From Actinomycetes bacterium (GTDB lineage: Bacteria; Actinomycetota; Humimicrobiia; JAHJRV01), in NCBI GenBank assembly GCA_030612085.1, contig JAUWOM010000012.1, positions 1 to 15,637 of the forward strand: DNA of 15,637 nt, in the 5' to 3' direction. The notes beneath the pieces were generated by a model that was given only the letters and a program-made list of their open reading frames with translations, did no database searches and had not been told where the DNA came from. The position numbers and the translations under genes were made by a program. Of the stretch, positions 6,571-13,961 are shown piece by piece. Position 1 is the stretch's first letter; each line of letters begins with the position of its first letter.

Positions 6571-7650
6571 ATCCTCACGTAATGGACATCGATTATATGA
6601 ATATAGATACTGGAGAATTCTCTGGAACTGGAACAGACTCAGACACTTGGACAGTTACAGGAAAATTAACTGTTTGTTTGGATATAACCTTCACAATTTA
6701 CTATGACTCATCTGCTTACTATGTTGATGTAGTAGGAACAATTAGCAATGATGGTTCGATGTTAGGAACATGGAATAATCCTACTCAAGCTGGTTACTGG
6801 GAAACTACTTCGGGTGCTGCAATATTTCAGAGATATGGTGAAATTACCGCACCAGAAGAAGACGAAATCGTTTTCGGTTTAGTTGATTTTGGAGCATATT
6901 TAGTGGATAACAATTATAATGATGTTTCTTGGGCTGTTCGCAAGGGAACGTGTGAGGCAGGAGTTAATACTGTCTTTGGTAATGTTGATGGCTTCCATGA
7001 TGCCTATGATTGGGCACTTGATTCCGGAACATGTTACAAATACAAATTTATGGCTACAGCTGATACATGCGGGTGGGATGCAGGTAAGTACTGCTTTATA
7101 TTTAATCCCAGCGAAGTAGGAGATGCAGGTGAGGCAAATATTCGGCTAACCTGTGAATTTTATGTTGCGGATGTTCATGTAAACGGTGGAGGTCAGATAA
7201 TAGAGGAATAGGATGGACTACCATAAAAGGATTGGTACAAAATCAGCTTTGGTGGCGGAATTTGGGGTATTAACCATGAAATAGGTATTGCAGATGGAGA
7301 ATGGGAAGTTAATTTTCACAATGTCAGTGAAGATGCATTGAATAATACTAAATTCCACACAACTGATATAGAAGGTAATACATATCTATCCACCAAGTGA
7401 TGGAACCTGTATAGCTGCTGTGAAGTTCATAGCATATGGTGAATGGAATGGTACACCGGGTTATAAGTTAATATTTAGAGCTGGAGATGCTGATAGTCCA
7501 AAAGGTACAGATACAGTTCGTATAGAGCTTTATGGAACGGATATGTCGTATGATACACATGCTTCAGATTTTGAAAATGAGAGTACTTGTGTAGGAGGAG
7601 CAAGAACTAGTTTAGATAAAGGAAATATAAAGATAGATTCTTGTCAATAA
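6561..7650 (+). pseudogene. Decayed secreted/surface protein gene (no start, stops and frameshift)
   Basis: The readable frame starts at SGTYPHVMDIDYMNID (6561), just before the first ATG at 6582. It runs through a beta-rich TGKLTVCLDITFTIYY / VDVVGTISNDGSMLGTW / WETTSGAA block, which I recall as a common module of bacterial surface proteins. A cysteine-containing domain then ends in VADVHVNGGGQIIEE at TAG 7209-7211. The same frame resumes beyond a second stop (TAA 7224-7226) as KDWYKISFGGGIWGIN up to TGA 7398-7400. The frame shifts near 7380 and continues YPPSDGTCIAAVKFIAYGEW through RAGDADSPKGTDTVRIELYG to TAA 7648-7650. So there are two stops, one frameshift and no signal peptide. The likely ancestor was an exported protein with several beta modules; its 5' part has been replaced by the E1-beta fragment. 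Short open pieces (6582-7211, 7420-7650) should not be read as separate genes. Confidence 0.7.
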
Positions 7651-7714
7651 CGAGAGTGACTGTGTTGGTGCTATAACAGGCTTGAATAACGATAATGTAA
7701 AGATAGAGCTTTGA
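7646..7714 (+). pseudogene. Duplicated C-terminal tail of the surface protein
   Basis: In a different frame (aac at 7649) the bases after the preceding stop read NNESDCVGAITGLNNDNVKIEL and then TGA 7712-7714. This mirrors the end of the gene just before it (NESTCVGGARTSLDKGNIKID), so it is the last 20 or so codons of a second, diverged copy. It implies that tandem paralogues once stood here and collapsed by recombination or deletion. The codons are AT-rich like the host. Confidence 0.6.
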
Positions 7715-7737
7715 GATTTGAATTTCAAAGGATATGG

Positions 7738-7776
7738 AGAATTGGCTTGTAATTTTTTGATTACAAGCCAATTTTC
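7738..7776 (+). terminator. Strong intrinsic terminator with perfect 14-bp stem
   Basis: AATTGGCTTGTAAT (7740-7753) and ATTACAAGCCAATT (7760-7773) pair perfectly around a TTTTTG loop; flanking A7738/T7775 and G7737/C7776 extend the stem. Because both arms carry A/T runs at the base it could work in both directions, serving the surface-protein remnant on the plus strand and the small ORF 7834-8061 on the minus strand. Confidence 0.8.
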
Positions 7777-7833
7777 ATTATTTCTATATTATAGAATTAT
7801 AGTATTTTATACCTTTTATTTGAATATTTCTTT

Positions 7834-8061
7834 TTAGTATGCAGTTGTAATCTCAGTGTTGATATTACCTTCACGATCCTTATAAGTTAGCTGCCAATGA
7901 AGTATCCATGCTAATGATATAAATTCTTTTAATTCATTTATTGATTCTGGAACTTCTCTAAAATAACTTTCTGGTTCAGGGCGGTTCATTAGTTCTTCTA
8001 TTTTTATATCAAATTCCTTCACACCACTTCTAACAATTGGAGGAATTATTGCATATTTCAT
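7834..8061 (-). CDS. Small hypothetical protein, 75 residues
   Basis: An unrecognised minus-strand frame starting MKYAIIPPIVRSGVKEF. It looks like real coding sequence rather than chance: the residues are varied (Pro, Glu, Arg, Trp, e.g. PEPESYFREVPESINELK then AWILHWQL), codon choice matches the neighbours, and the strand is free of stops over 228 bp in AT-rich DNA. No signal peptide or membrane helix is seen; it is probably cytoplasmic. No SD is visible before the ATG. TTTCCA and TATACT on the minus strand (8129-8134 and 8107-8112, spacing 16) could be a promoter about 40 bases upstream. It ends facing the strong terminator at 7738-7776. It may be a standalone small protein or the remnant of a larger one. 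Confidence 0.45.
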   Translation of the reverse strand: MKYAIIPPIVRSGVKEFDIKIEELMNRPEPESYFREVPESINELKEFISLAWILHWQLTYKDREGNINTEITTAY

Positions 8062-8359
8062 CTAAAGCTTTAATGTAGTAATAAAGTATTTAAGCCTAAG
8101 AAATGAAGTATAATAATCTAATATCAATTGGAAATACTCACTATACGGTGCATTTATAGGTGTTATATTAAGTTTAGCTCTTGTGTATATAACTAAAGTA
8201 GAAAGTGAAATATGTTAAATTGAAAAATAAAAATATATTTATAATAATGAGTTAAAATTATAAGAATATTAAAATGGGGAATATAAAAAGATATAAAATA
8301 ATAAAGGTTCAAATTATAAAATAAAAAATATATAATTTCTCTTATAAGAAGGAGTAAAG
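8062..8359. other. Intergenic region upstream of the aldolase gene
   Basis: About 300 bp, very AT-rich beyond 8200. It contains an unstarted plus-strand frame (8117-8218) encoding one hydrophobic helix (reported as a finding). TATAAT at 8240-8245 has no -35 at a proper distance: TTGAAA at 8220-8225 is only 14 bases away. No terminator is visible. Confidence 0.4.
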
Positions 8360-9511
8360 ATGAATTATAACAACCCAATTTCTGGAAGAATAATTTTTAA
8401 TGCACTTAAGAATAAAGATGTAATTGCAATGGCAGTAAATGTAAGAATTAAGCATTGCTTATGGGGTGTAATGGAAGCTGCAAAAGAAGCAGATGCTGCA
8501 ATAATATTTGAAATTGCAAAATCAGAGATTGGATATACTGCGCAACCACCTGAAGAATATGCAAATTATGTGAAAGAGATAGCTCATGAAATTGATTTTA
8601 ATACACCCTATTGCATTCATGGTGATCACATAACAATTCCTGAAAATGCACTTGAAGCTATTAAATCAGCAGAAGATATTATCAAAAAAGAGGTTGAAGC
8701 TGGATTTACATCTTTTGCAATTGATGCCTCTCACAATTTTAATATAGAAGCAGAGACAACAAGAGAACAACTTACTGATAATATTGAAATTACTACGAGA
8801 ATTGCAAAACTTATAAAAAGGTTAATGGTAGAGAAAGGAAAGACAAGAGAAGATTATGGACTAGAAGTTGAAGTAGGTGAAATAGGAAAGATTGACTCAG
8901 AAACAGGTGAGCAGGAATTAACAACAGTTGATGAAGCAGTAACATTTATAAAGGCTCTGAACGAAAATGGTGTTTATCCTGATCTTATTGCCATTAATAA
9001 TGGAACAGTTCATGGAAATATTTATGATGAAGAAGGAAATATAATTCCTATTTTAGGTATTGATGATGCAAGAACTCGTGAGATTGCAAATTCTATTGCT
9101 CCTCTTGGTGTGAAGATTGCTCAGCATGGAATAACTGGGACACCTCTTGAACTGATACATAAATTAATTGATGCAGGAATTGTTAAGGGAAATGTTGCCA
9201 CAAACTTTCAAGATATAGCAATTGAAAATATGCCACCTGAACTGGCTAAAAGAATGGCAGATTGGACCATTAAAAATTATGCTGAGAAGGTTAGAGCCAA
9301 GAAACCAGGTATTTCTGAAAGAGAGATTATTGGAAAGAATATTAAGTATGCTATAAAAGTTTTTAAGCAGGAAATAGAAGAGATTGATGATGAGTATAAG
9401 CAGAAAATTTCTGATGCAAGTAAAAAATCAGCAGCTGAATTTATTGAAGCTTTCAATGGAAAGGGAAGTGGGCAAATCGTAAAAGATTATATAAGGAATA
9501 TAAAGAAATAA
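8360..9511 (+). CDS. Class II fructose-bisphosphate aldolase family protein
   Basis: A 383-residue TIM-barrel enzyme of the zinc-dependent class II aldolase family. It would cleave a ketose bisphosphate such as fructose-1,6-bisphosphate to dihydroxyacetone phosphate and an aldehyde, in cytoplasmic glycolysis or gluconeogenesis. Visible motifs: HGDH at 87-90 (catalytic Asp 89, zinc ligand His 90), FAIDASHNF (119-127), VEVGEIG (170-176, metal-site Glu), NNGTVHG (213-219, zinc ligand His 218), QHGITGTP (255-262, in place of the usual LHGGSG) and KGNVATNF (276-283), the phosphate-binding end. It is longer than the common 285-310-residue enzymes, with a charged helical C-terminal extension beyond about residue 300, and the QHGITGTP loop is unusual. 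The true substrate (fructose or another ketose bisphosphate) is therefore not fixed. AAGGAG at 8349-8354 gives a good SD. It appears monocistronic. Confidence 0.85.
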   Translation: MNYNNPISGRIIFNALKNKDVIAMAVNVRIKHCLWGVMEAAKEADAAIIFEIAKSEIGYTAQPPEEYANYVKEIAHEIDFNTPYCIHGDHITIPENALEAIKSAEDIIKKEVEAGFTSFAIDASHNFNIEAETTREQLTDNIEITTRIAKLIKRLMVEKGKTREDYGLEVEVGEIGKIDSETGEQELTTVDEAVTFIKALNENGVYPDLIAINNGTVHGNIYDEEGNIIPILGIDDARTREIANSIAPLGVKIAQHGITGTPLELIHKLIDAGIVKGNVATNFQDIAIENMPPELAKRMADWTIKNYAEKVRAKKPGISEREIIGKNIKYAIKVFKQEIEEIDDEYKQKISDASKKSAAEFIEAFNGKGSGQIVKDYIRNIKK

Positions 9512-9518
9512 TTTAAAA

Positions 9519-9541
9519 GATTAGAAAACTTGAATCTAATC
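9519..9541 (+). other. Small inverted repeat after the aldolase gene
   Basis: GATTAGA (9519-9525) and TCTAATC (9535-9541) form a 7-bp stem with a 9-base loop, 8 bp after the aldolase stop. No T-tract follows, so it is not a standard intrinsic terminator. It may be an mRNA 3'-end stabilising hairpin or chance. Confidence 0.35.
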
Positions 9542-9637
9542 ACTTCGTTATCCTCTCTAATAGAGTAGATTTATTTAAGAATTAATTTGAAAGAATAAAA
9601 CTTTAAGCGAAGATTTTTTAAAACTGGAGATTTCTAA

Positions 9638-10717
9638 ATGAATTATGAAATAAGAACAGATGAAATTAGGGAAAAAATTATTAAAAATAAATTGAATGGA
9701 TTTTTAATATCAGATGAGAACAATGTAAGGTACTTAAGTGGATTTTTTGGAAAGGGTTCTGGTTCGTGGGTTCTTTTAACTCAAGATGACCAATATCTTT
9801 TTACAGACTCAAGATTTACTGAACAAGCTAATGAACAGGCACCTTATTATAAAAAATATATATGGGAAAGACCATACATTAAACATTTTTCAAATTTAAT
9901 AAATGAAATTAAACTTAAAAAACTTGGATTTGAATCAAATCATATCTCTTATCAAGTTTTTCTTAAAATAAATAAGGTAATTCCAAAAGTAGAATTGATT
10001 CCCATATCCAGATGGGTTGAAGAAATGCGAACAGTTAAATCAAAAGAAGAGATTGATTTAATAATAAAAGCAGCAAATATATCTGATAAGGCATTCAGTA
10101 TAATAATTAATGAGATAGAAGTTGGAATGAAAGAGAGAGATATTGCTAACAGGTTGGATTTTATTTTAAGAGATTTGGGAGCTGATAAGGAATCCTTTGA
10201 TACAATTATTGCATCAGGAATTATGTCGTCTATGCCTCATGCTACTGCTAGTAATAAAGTTGTTGAAGATGGCGATTTAGTGAAATTAGACTTTGGTTCA
10301 ATCATTGATGGTTATCATTCTGATATGACCAGAATGATAGTTATTGGAAAATCTAATAGTAGACAAAAAAATATTTTTAATATTGTTTTACAAGCTCAGA
10401 CTAAAGCTTTAAGTGCAGTAAGAGCGGGTATAAAATGTAAAAATTTAGATAAGATTGCAAGATATATTATTACTGAAAAGGGTTATGGTGAAAATTTCTT
10501 ACATGGATTAGGTCATGGTGTAGGATTGGATATACATGAATCACCAGCTTTAACAAAAAATTCTGAGGATATTTTAAAAAAAGGCATGGTTATAACAATT
10601 GAACCAGGAATATATTTTTCAGATTTTGGTGGAGTTAGAATTGAGGATTTAGTTTTAGTAACTGATGATGGATATGAGATACTAAGTAAAACTGAAAAAA
10701 TCTTTTATGAAATTTAG
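9638..10717 (+). CDS. M24B metallopeptidase (Xaa-Pro dipeptidase/aminopeptidase)
   Basis: A 359-residue cytoplasmic peptidase of the creatinase/aminopeptidase P fold that removes residues next to proline. Residues 1-125 are the creatinase-type N-terminal domain; residues 135-359 are the pita-bread catalytic domain. All five dinuclear-metal ligands are present: D218 (VKLDFG), D229 (HSDMTRM, 11 residues later as expected), H293 (LGHGVGLDIHESP), E322 (TIEPGIY) and E336 (RIED). H201 in MPHATAS is the usual substrate-site histidine. The length is typical of PepQ-type proteins next to efp in many Bacillota, where a 350-360-residue M24 peptidase gene directly precedes efp as here (21 bp gap). GGAG at 9626-9629 is the SD, 8 bases from the ATG. 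Dipeptidase (PepQ) and aminopeptidase (PepP/YpdF) activities cannot be separated from sequence. Confidence 0.93.
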   Translation: MNYEIRTDEIREKIIKNKLNGFLISDENNVRYLSGFFGKGSGSWVLLTQDDQYLFTDSRFTEQANEQAPYYKKYIWERPYIKHFSNLINEIKLKKLGFESNHISYQVFLKINKVIPKVELIPISRWVEEMRTVKSKEEIDLIIKAANISDKAFSIIINEIEVGMKERDIANRLDFILRDLGADKESFDTIIASGIMSSMPHATASNKVVEDGDLVKLDFGSIIDGYHSDMTRMIVIGKSNSRQKNIFNIVLQAQTKALSAVRAGIKCKNLDKIARYIITEKGYGENFLHGLGHGVGLDIHESPALTKNSEDILKKGMVITIEPGIYFSDFGGVRIEDLVLVTDDGYEILSKTEKIFYEI

Positions 10718-10738
10718 TTTTTTAAAGGAGTTGATTTT

Positions 10739-11299
10739 TTGATATCACCAACTGAATTTAAGACTGGAATAACTATAGTTATAGATAATGAACTTTATGA
10801 GATTATTTGGTTTCAACATTCAAAGATTGCCAGAAGGGGAGCAATAGTAAAAGTAAAACTAAGGAAATTAAAATCTGGAGAAACAATAGAAAAAACCTTC
10901 AGAGCAGATGAGAAATTTAAGTTAGCAATACTTGATAGAAAAAAAATGCAATATTTATATAAGGATAGTAGTAATTTAGTATTAATGGATAAAGAAACTT
11001 ATGAACAGAGAAGTGTTGATGAAAAAAAGCTTGGAGAAAAGATTATCTATCTTAAAGAAGGCTCGGATATTAAAATAATATTACATAACGGTAAATTGGT
11101 ATCTCTAGATGTTCCAAATTTTGTTGAGTTAGAAGTAGTCAATACAACACCGGGGTTCAAAGGAGATACTGCTTCATCTCAATCAAAACCTGCAACTGTT
11201 AAAACAGGAGCAGTTGTTATGGTACCCATGTTTATCAACAAAGGAGATATAATTAAAATTGATACCAGAAATGGTAAATATATAACAAGAATCAAATAG
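10739..11299 (+). CDS. efp: Translation elongation factor P, arginine-tip type
   Basis: A 186-residue EF-P, which binds ribosomes stalled at polyproline stretches between the P and E sites and promotes peptide bond formation. Three beta-barrel domains are recognisable: KOW-like (1-65), the central OB domain (about 68-125) and the C-terminal OB domain carrying PGFKGDTASSQSKPATVKTG and ending in DTRNGKYITRIK. The start is a TTG, supported by AAAGGAG at 10724-10730 with 8-base spacing and by the family's MIS-x-x-x-F-K-x-G opening. In the domain I loop that reaches the peptidyl-transferase centre the sequence is HSKIARRGAIVKVKL. Aligned with the common HVKPGKGAAFVR form, the tip residue is Arg32 rather than Lys, and Pro-Gly is lost. 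Arginine-tip EF-Ps are known from Pseudomonas and Neisseria, where EarP rhamnosylates R32; no earP is in this window. Confidence 0.95.
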   Translation: MISPTEFKTGITIVIDNELYEIIWFQHSKIARRGAIVKVKLRKLKSGETIEKTFRADEKFKLAILDRKKMQYLYKDSSNLVLMDKETYEQRSVDEKKLGEKIIYLKEGSDIKIILHNGKLVSLDVPNFVELEVVNTTPGFKGDTASSQSKPATVKTGAVVMVPMFINKGDIIKIDTRNGKYITRIK

Positions 11300-11316
11300 C
11301 GTAAGGGAGGTTATTC

Positions 11317-11676
11317 GTGAATATAAGCAAACAAATCGAAATAGGAGAAGTTATTATATCAAGTGATGTTCTTGAAACTATTGTTGGTGTTGCTACTCAT
11401 AAAGTTGATGGAGTTGCTCCATTAGAAAAAGGTTTTGTATCATCAATCAAGGATAAACTTGGTAAAAAAATTATAACAAAAGGAATTAGTGTCAAAGTTG
11501 AGAATGGTAAAGCTATAGTTGACGTTAATATTTCTGTAAATTATGGAAAGAATTTAATGGAAGTAGCAAAGAAGGTTCAAGAAGAAGTAGAAAAAGCAAT
11601 AAAAACTATGACAAACTTAGAAGTGAAGAATGTTAATGTTACTGTAAGTGAAGTTAATATTACTGCTGAAAAATAG
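11317..11676 (+). CDS. Asp23/Gls24 family protein (YqhY-like)
   Basis: A 119-residue member of the Asp23/Gls24 (DUF322) family. It shows the usual opening IEIGEVIISSDVLETIVGVAT, the KVDGVAPLEKG turn, KGISVKVENGKAIVDVNISVNYG and a C-terminal VNVTVSEVNI strand. There are no membrane segments. Relatives include membrane-linked Asp23 of staphylococci, linked to envelope stress, and YqhY of Bacillus, encoded beside nusB and connected genetically to acetyl-CoA carboxylase control. The genomic place here, directly before nusB, matches YqhY. The exact biochemical role is not known. The start is GTG, with AGGGAGG (11304-11310) 6 bases upstream. It lies 17 bp after efp and 9 bp before nusB, so it is co-transcribed. 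Confidence 0.92.
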   Translation: MNISKQIEIGEVIISSDVLETIVGVATHKVDGVAPLEKGFVSSIKDKLGKKIITKGISVKVENGKAIVDVNISVNYGKNLMEVAKKVQEEVEKAIKTMTNLEVKNVNVTVSEVNITAEK

Positions 11677-11685
11677 AGGTACTAA

Positions 11686-12102
11686 ATGTTAAAAAGACGA
11701 GAAGCTCGCGAGAAGGCTCTTTTTTATTTATATCAATCAGATTTATTAGATATAGATGTTGATGAATTGATTAAAATGGATTTAAAAAATAAAAAAAATA
11801 TTGATCAATTCACCTTAAAATTGGTAAAAGGAGTTAAAAACAATTTTGAGAATTTAAATGAAATAATTAACTTACATTCATCAAATTGGCAAATAGATAG
11901 AATGTCCATTTTAGATAGGAATATGTTAAGAATAGCTCTTTATGAAATTATGTTTGAACAAGAAATTCCTTTAAAGGTTACAATAAATGAAGCTATAGAA
12001 ATTTCTAAAAAGTATGGTACTAATGAATCTGGTAAATTTGTAAATGGCATTTTAGGAAAAGTTGTTGAAGAGATGAAAATAGATAAAAAAGAAAAAATAT
12101 AG
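11686..12102 (+). CDS. nusB: Transcription antitermination factor NusB
   Basis: A 138-residue all-helical protein of normal family length. With NusE (S10) it binds BoxA RNA and helps RNA polymerase read through rRNA operons. It opens with the basic R-R-E-A-R-E-K-A-L-F-Y-L-Y-Q segment of the RNA-binding helix. The second half carries WQIDRMSILDRNMLRIALYE, then IPLKVTINEAIEISKKYG and SGKFVNGILGKV, the strongest NusB signature. The GAGGT at 11676-11680 overlaps the last base of the preceding stop codon, so translation is probably coupled to the Asp23 gene. All key blocks are present and I see nothing abnormal. Confidence 0.96.
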   Translation: MLKRREAREKALFYLYQSDLLDIDVDELIKMDLKNKKNIDQFTLKLVKGVKNNFENLNEIINLHSSNWQIDRMSILDRNMLRIALYEIMFEQEIPLKVTINEAIEISKKYGTNESGKFVNGILGKVVEEMKIDKKEKI

Positions 12103-12116
12103 AGTAGGAAGGATAT

Positions 12117-12992
12117 ATGAGTTATCCATTAGAATTAGTTAAAAAAGTGAATAAATCATTAGAATATTATCTTTCTTCCATGGAGGGAGAACCAAAGATA
12201 TTATTTGATGCAATGAGATATTCTGTCTTTAGTGGTGGTAAGAGGTTTAGACCTATACTTGTTATTCTTGTTGCGAAGAGTTTTAAAGTGTCTCATGATA
12301 AAGTTATGCCGATTGCATGTGCTATTGAATTTATACATACTTTTTCTTTGATTCATGATGATCTTCCTGCAATAGACAATGATAAGTTGAGAAGAGGAAG
12401 ACCGTCATGTCATATAAAATTTGGAGAGGATATAGCCATCTTAGCTGGAGATGCATTATTTTCTGAGAGTCTTAATTTAGTTTTAAAACAAAAAAAGTAC
12501 TCATCTGATGAGGTTGTATTAAAGTTAGCAGAAGAACTATCTGAAGCTACTGGAACATCTGGAATGATAGCAGGTCAGGTTATGGATGTAATTTCAAATA
12601 GTGAAAATGTGGGAAAGGAAACTTTAAACTTTATTCACAATAATAAAACTGGAAAACTTATAAGAGTATCAGTTAGATGTGGTGCTATAGTATCAAATGC
12701 AGATAATTATCAACTAAAGAAATTCACTGAATATGGAGAGCACCTAGGACTTGCTTTTCAGATTATAGATGATATATTAGATGAAATTGGTGAGGAAAAG
12801 ACTATTGGCAAAAGAACTGGAACTGATAAGGATTTGATGAAACTGACCTATCCAAGTTATTATGGCTTAAAAAAGTCAAAAGAAATTGCAAAAAAAGAAA
12901 TAAAACTTGCAAAAAATTCAATTACTGATTTAAATTTACCAATTCAATATTTAATCAATATTGCAGATTTTGTTTTACAAAGAAAAAGTTAG
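12117..12992 (+). CDS. ispA: Short/medium-chain polyprenyl diphosphate synthase (farnesyl/geranylgeranyl type)
   Basis: A 291-residue all-helical trans-prenyltransferase that condenses dimethylallyl or farnesyl diphosphate with isopentenyl diphosphate, feeding quinone, undecaprenyl or carotenoid pathways. The first aspartate-rich motif is DDLPAIDND at 81-89 (preceded by FSLIH), followed by LRRGRPSCHIKFGE. The second is DDILD at 218-222, with GKRTGTDKDLMKLTYPSYYG after it. SGGKRFRP (39-46) is the diphosphate-binding Arg/Lys site. SIMILAR enzymes with DDLPxxDxD are bacterial type II farnesyl diphosphate synthases; product length cannot be fixed. The SD AGGAAGGA (12106-12113) is close to the ATG. 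In Bacillota dxs normally follows; here tlyA follows directly. Confidence 0.93.
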   Translation: MSYPLELVKKVNKSLEYYLSSMEGEPKILFDAMRYSVFSGGKRFRPILVILVAKSFKVSHDKVMPIACAIEFIHTFSLIHDDLPAIDNDKLRRGRPSCHIKFGEDIAILAGDALFSESLNLVLKQKKYSSDEVVLKLAEELSEATGTSGMIAGQVMDVISNSENVGKETLNFIHNNKTGKLIRVSVRCGAIVSNADNYQLKKFTEYGEHLGLAFQIIDDILDEIGEEKTIGKRTGTDKDLMKLTYPSYYGLKKSKEIAKKEIKLAKNSITDLNLPIQYLINIADFVLQRKS

Positions 12993-13018
12993 TATTACAA
13001 TCAAAAATGAAATAACAG

Positions 13019-13849
13019 ATGAAATTAAAGAAGAGATTAGATCTAATTTTAGTGGAAATAGGATTAGTAGAATCTAGAGAAAAAGCCAAGGCATTAATAC
13101 TTGAAGGTAAAGTTTATGTTGATGGTAAAAGGGTGGAGAAAGCAGGAACATTAATTATAAAAAATTCCGATATTAAAATTTTTAAAAAAAATCATGAGTA
13201 TGTTTCAAGAGGTGGAATAAAACTTAAAAAAGCACTTGAAAAATTTAATATTGAAGTAAAAGGAAAAAAAATTCTTGATGTTGGAGCCTCAACTGGGGGA
13301 TTTACTGATTGTTTGCTATTAAATGGGGCTGAAAATGTTATTGCTGTGGATGTTGGATATGGTCAACTTGCATGGAAACTAAGAAAAAATCCTAAAGTCA
13401 TTGTTATAGAGAGGACGAATATAAGATATTTAGTACCAGATAATATACCATTTTTAGTAGATAAGGTAACAATAGATCTATCTTTTATTTCTGTTAAAAA
13501 AGTTATGGAAAATATTCTAAGATTGTCTAAAGACATTGCTGAGTATTTAATATTGGTAAAACCTCAATTTGAAGTAGGTAAGGGCTTGGTTGGAAAAGGA
13601 GGTATTGTAAAGGATAAAGAATTACATAAGAGTGTTCTTCTTAACTTAGTAATTTTTTTTCAAAATATTGGATTAAACATTAAAGGTATTACATTTTCAC
13701 CAATAAAAGGTGCAGATGGAAATATTGAGTTTTGGATTTATGCTATGAAAGGATTGACTAAAAAAGAAATAATTGAAACTTCATTTCTCAAAAATATTGA
13801 TGATAAAATAGAAGCAGTTGTTACTGAAGCTCATGAATTATTAATTTAA
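13019..13849 (+). CDS. tlyA: TlyA family rRNA 2'-O-methyltransferase
   Basis: A 276-residue protein with an N-terminal S4 RNA-binding domain (about 3-62: RLDLILVEIGLVESREKAK, GKVYVDGKRVEKAG) and an FtsJ/RrmJ-type Rossmann methyltransferase domain (about 62-245). The S-adenosylmethionine site is LDVGASTGGFTDCLL (86-100). The catalytic K-D-K-E tetrad of 2'-O-methyltransferases is visible as K68 (GGIKL), D153 (TIDLSF), K181 (LVKPQFE) and E237 (NIEFW). Characterised TlyA enzymes methylate C1409 of 16S rRNA and, in the longer subtype, C1920 of 23S rRNA, which affects capreomycin sensitivity. Some family members are annotated as hemolysins, a misleading name. The gene begins 26 bp after ispA; the SD is poor, so translation may be weak or coupled. 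Confidence 0.93.
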   Translation: MKLKKRLDLILVEIGLVESREKAKALILEGKVYVDGKRVEKAGTLIIKNSDIKIFKKNHEYVSRGGIKLKKALEKFNIEVKGKKILDVGASTGGFTDCLLLNGAENVIAVDVGYGQLAWKLRKNPKVIVIERTNIRYLVPDNIPFLVDKVTIDLSFISVKKVMENILRLSKDIAEYLILVKPQFEVGKGLVGKGGIVKDKELHKSVLLNLVIFFQNIGLNIKGITFSPIKGADGNIEFWIYAMKGLTKKEIIETSFLKNIDDKIEAVVTEAHELLI

Positions 13850-13961
13850 ATTTATTATTCTTAACATTTGGTTATTGTAAAAAAATTAATAAAATAATGA
13901 TTTTATAAAATATAATTATTCAATAAAATAATAATTTGTTAATTAAACCAGGAAAATAACT

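Noticed and set aside
6172..6582. A single 136-residue protein beginning at 6172
   Set aside because: The first 38 or so residues are out-of-frame translation of the GC-rich gene's end and hairpin. Only the part from about 6286 is real homology (E1-beta fragment).
5200..6600. Insertion sequence or transposon explaining the mosaic
   Set aside because: No transposase, no terminal inverted repeats and no target-site duplication visible at the boundaries.
6919..7119. 66-codon plus-strand frame rich in Met and Leu
   Set aside because: Shadow of the surface-protein frame, which shows module-like sequence over the same bases.
8193..8378. Minus-strand 61-codon Phe/Tyr/Ile-rich frame before the aldolase
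   Set aside because: Translation of A/T runs, overlaps the aldolase SD and start, and has no SD of its own.
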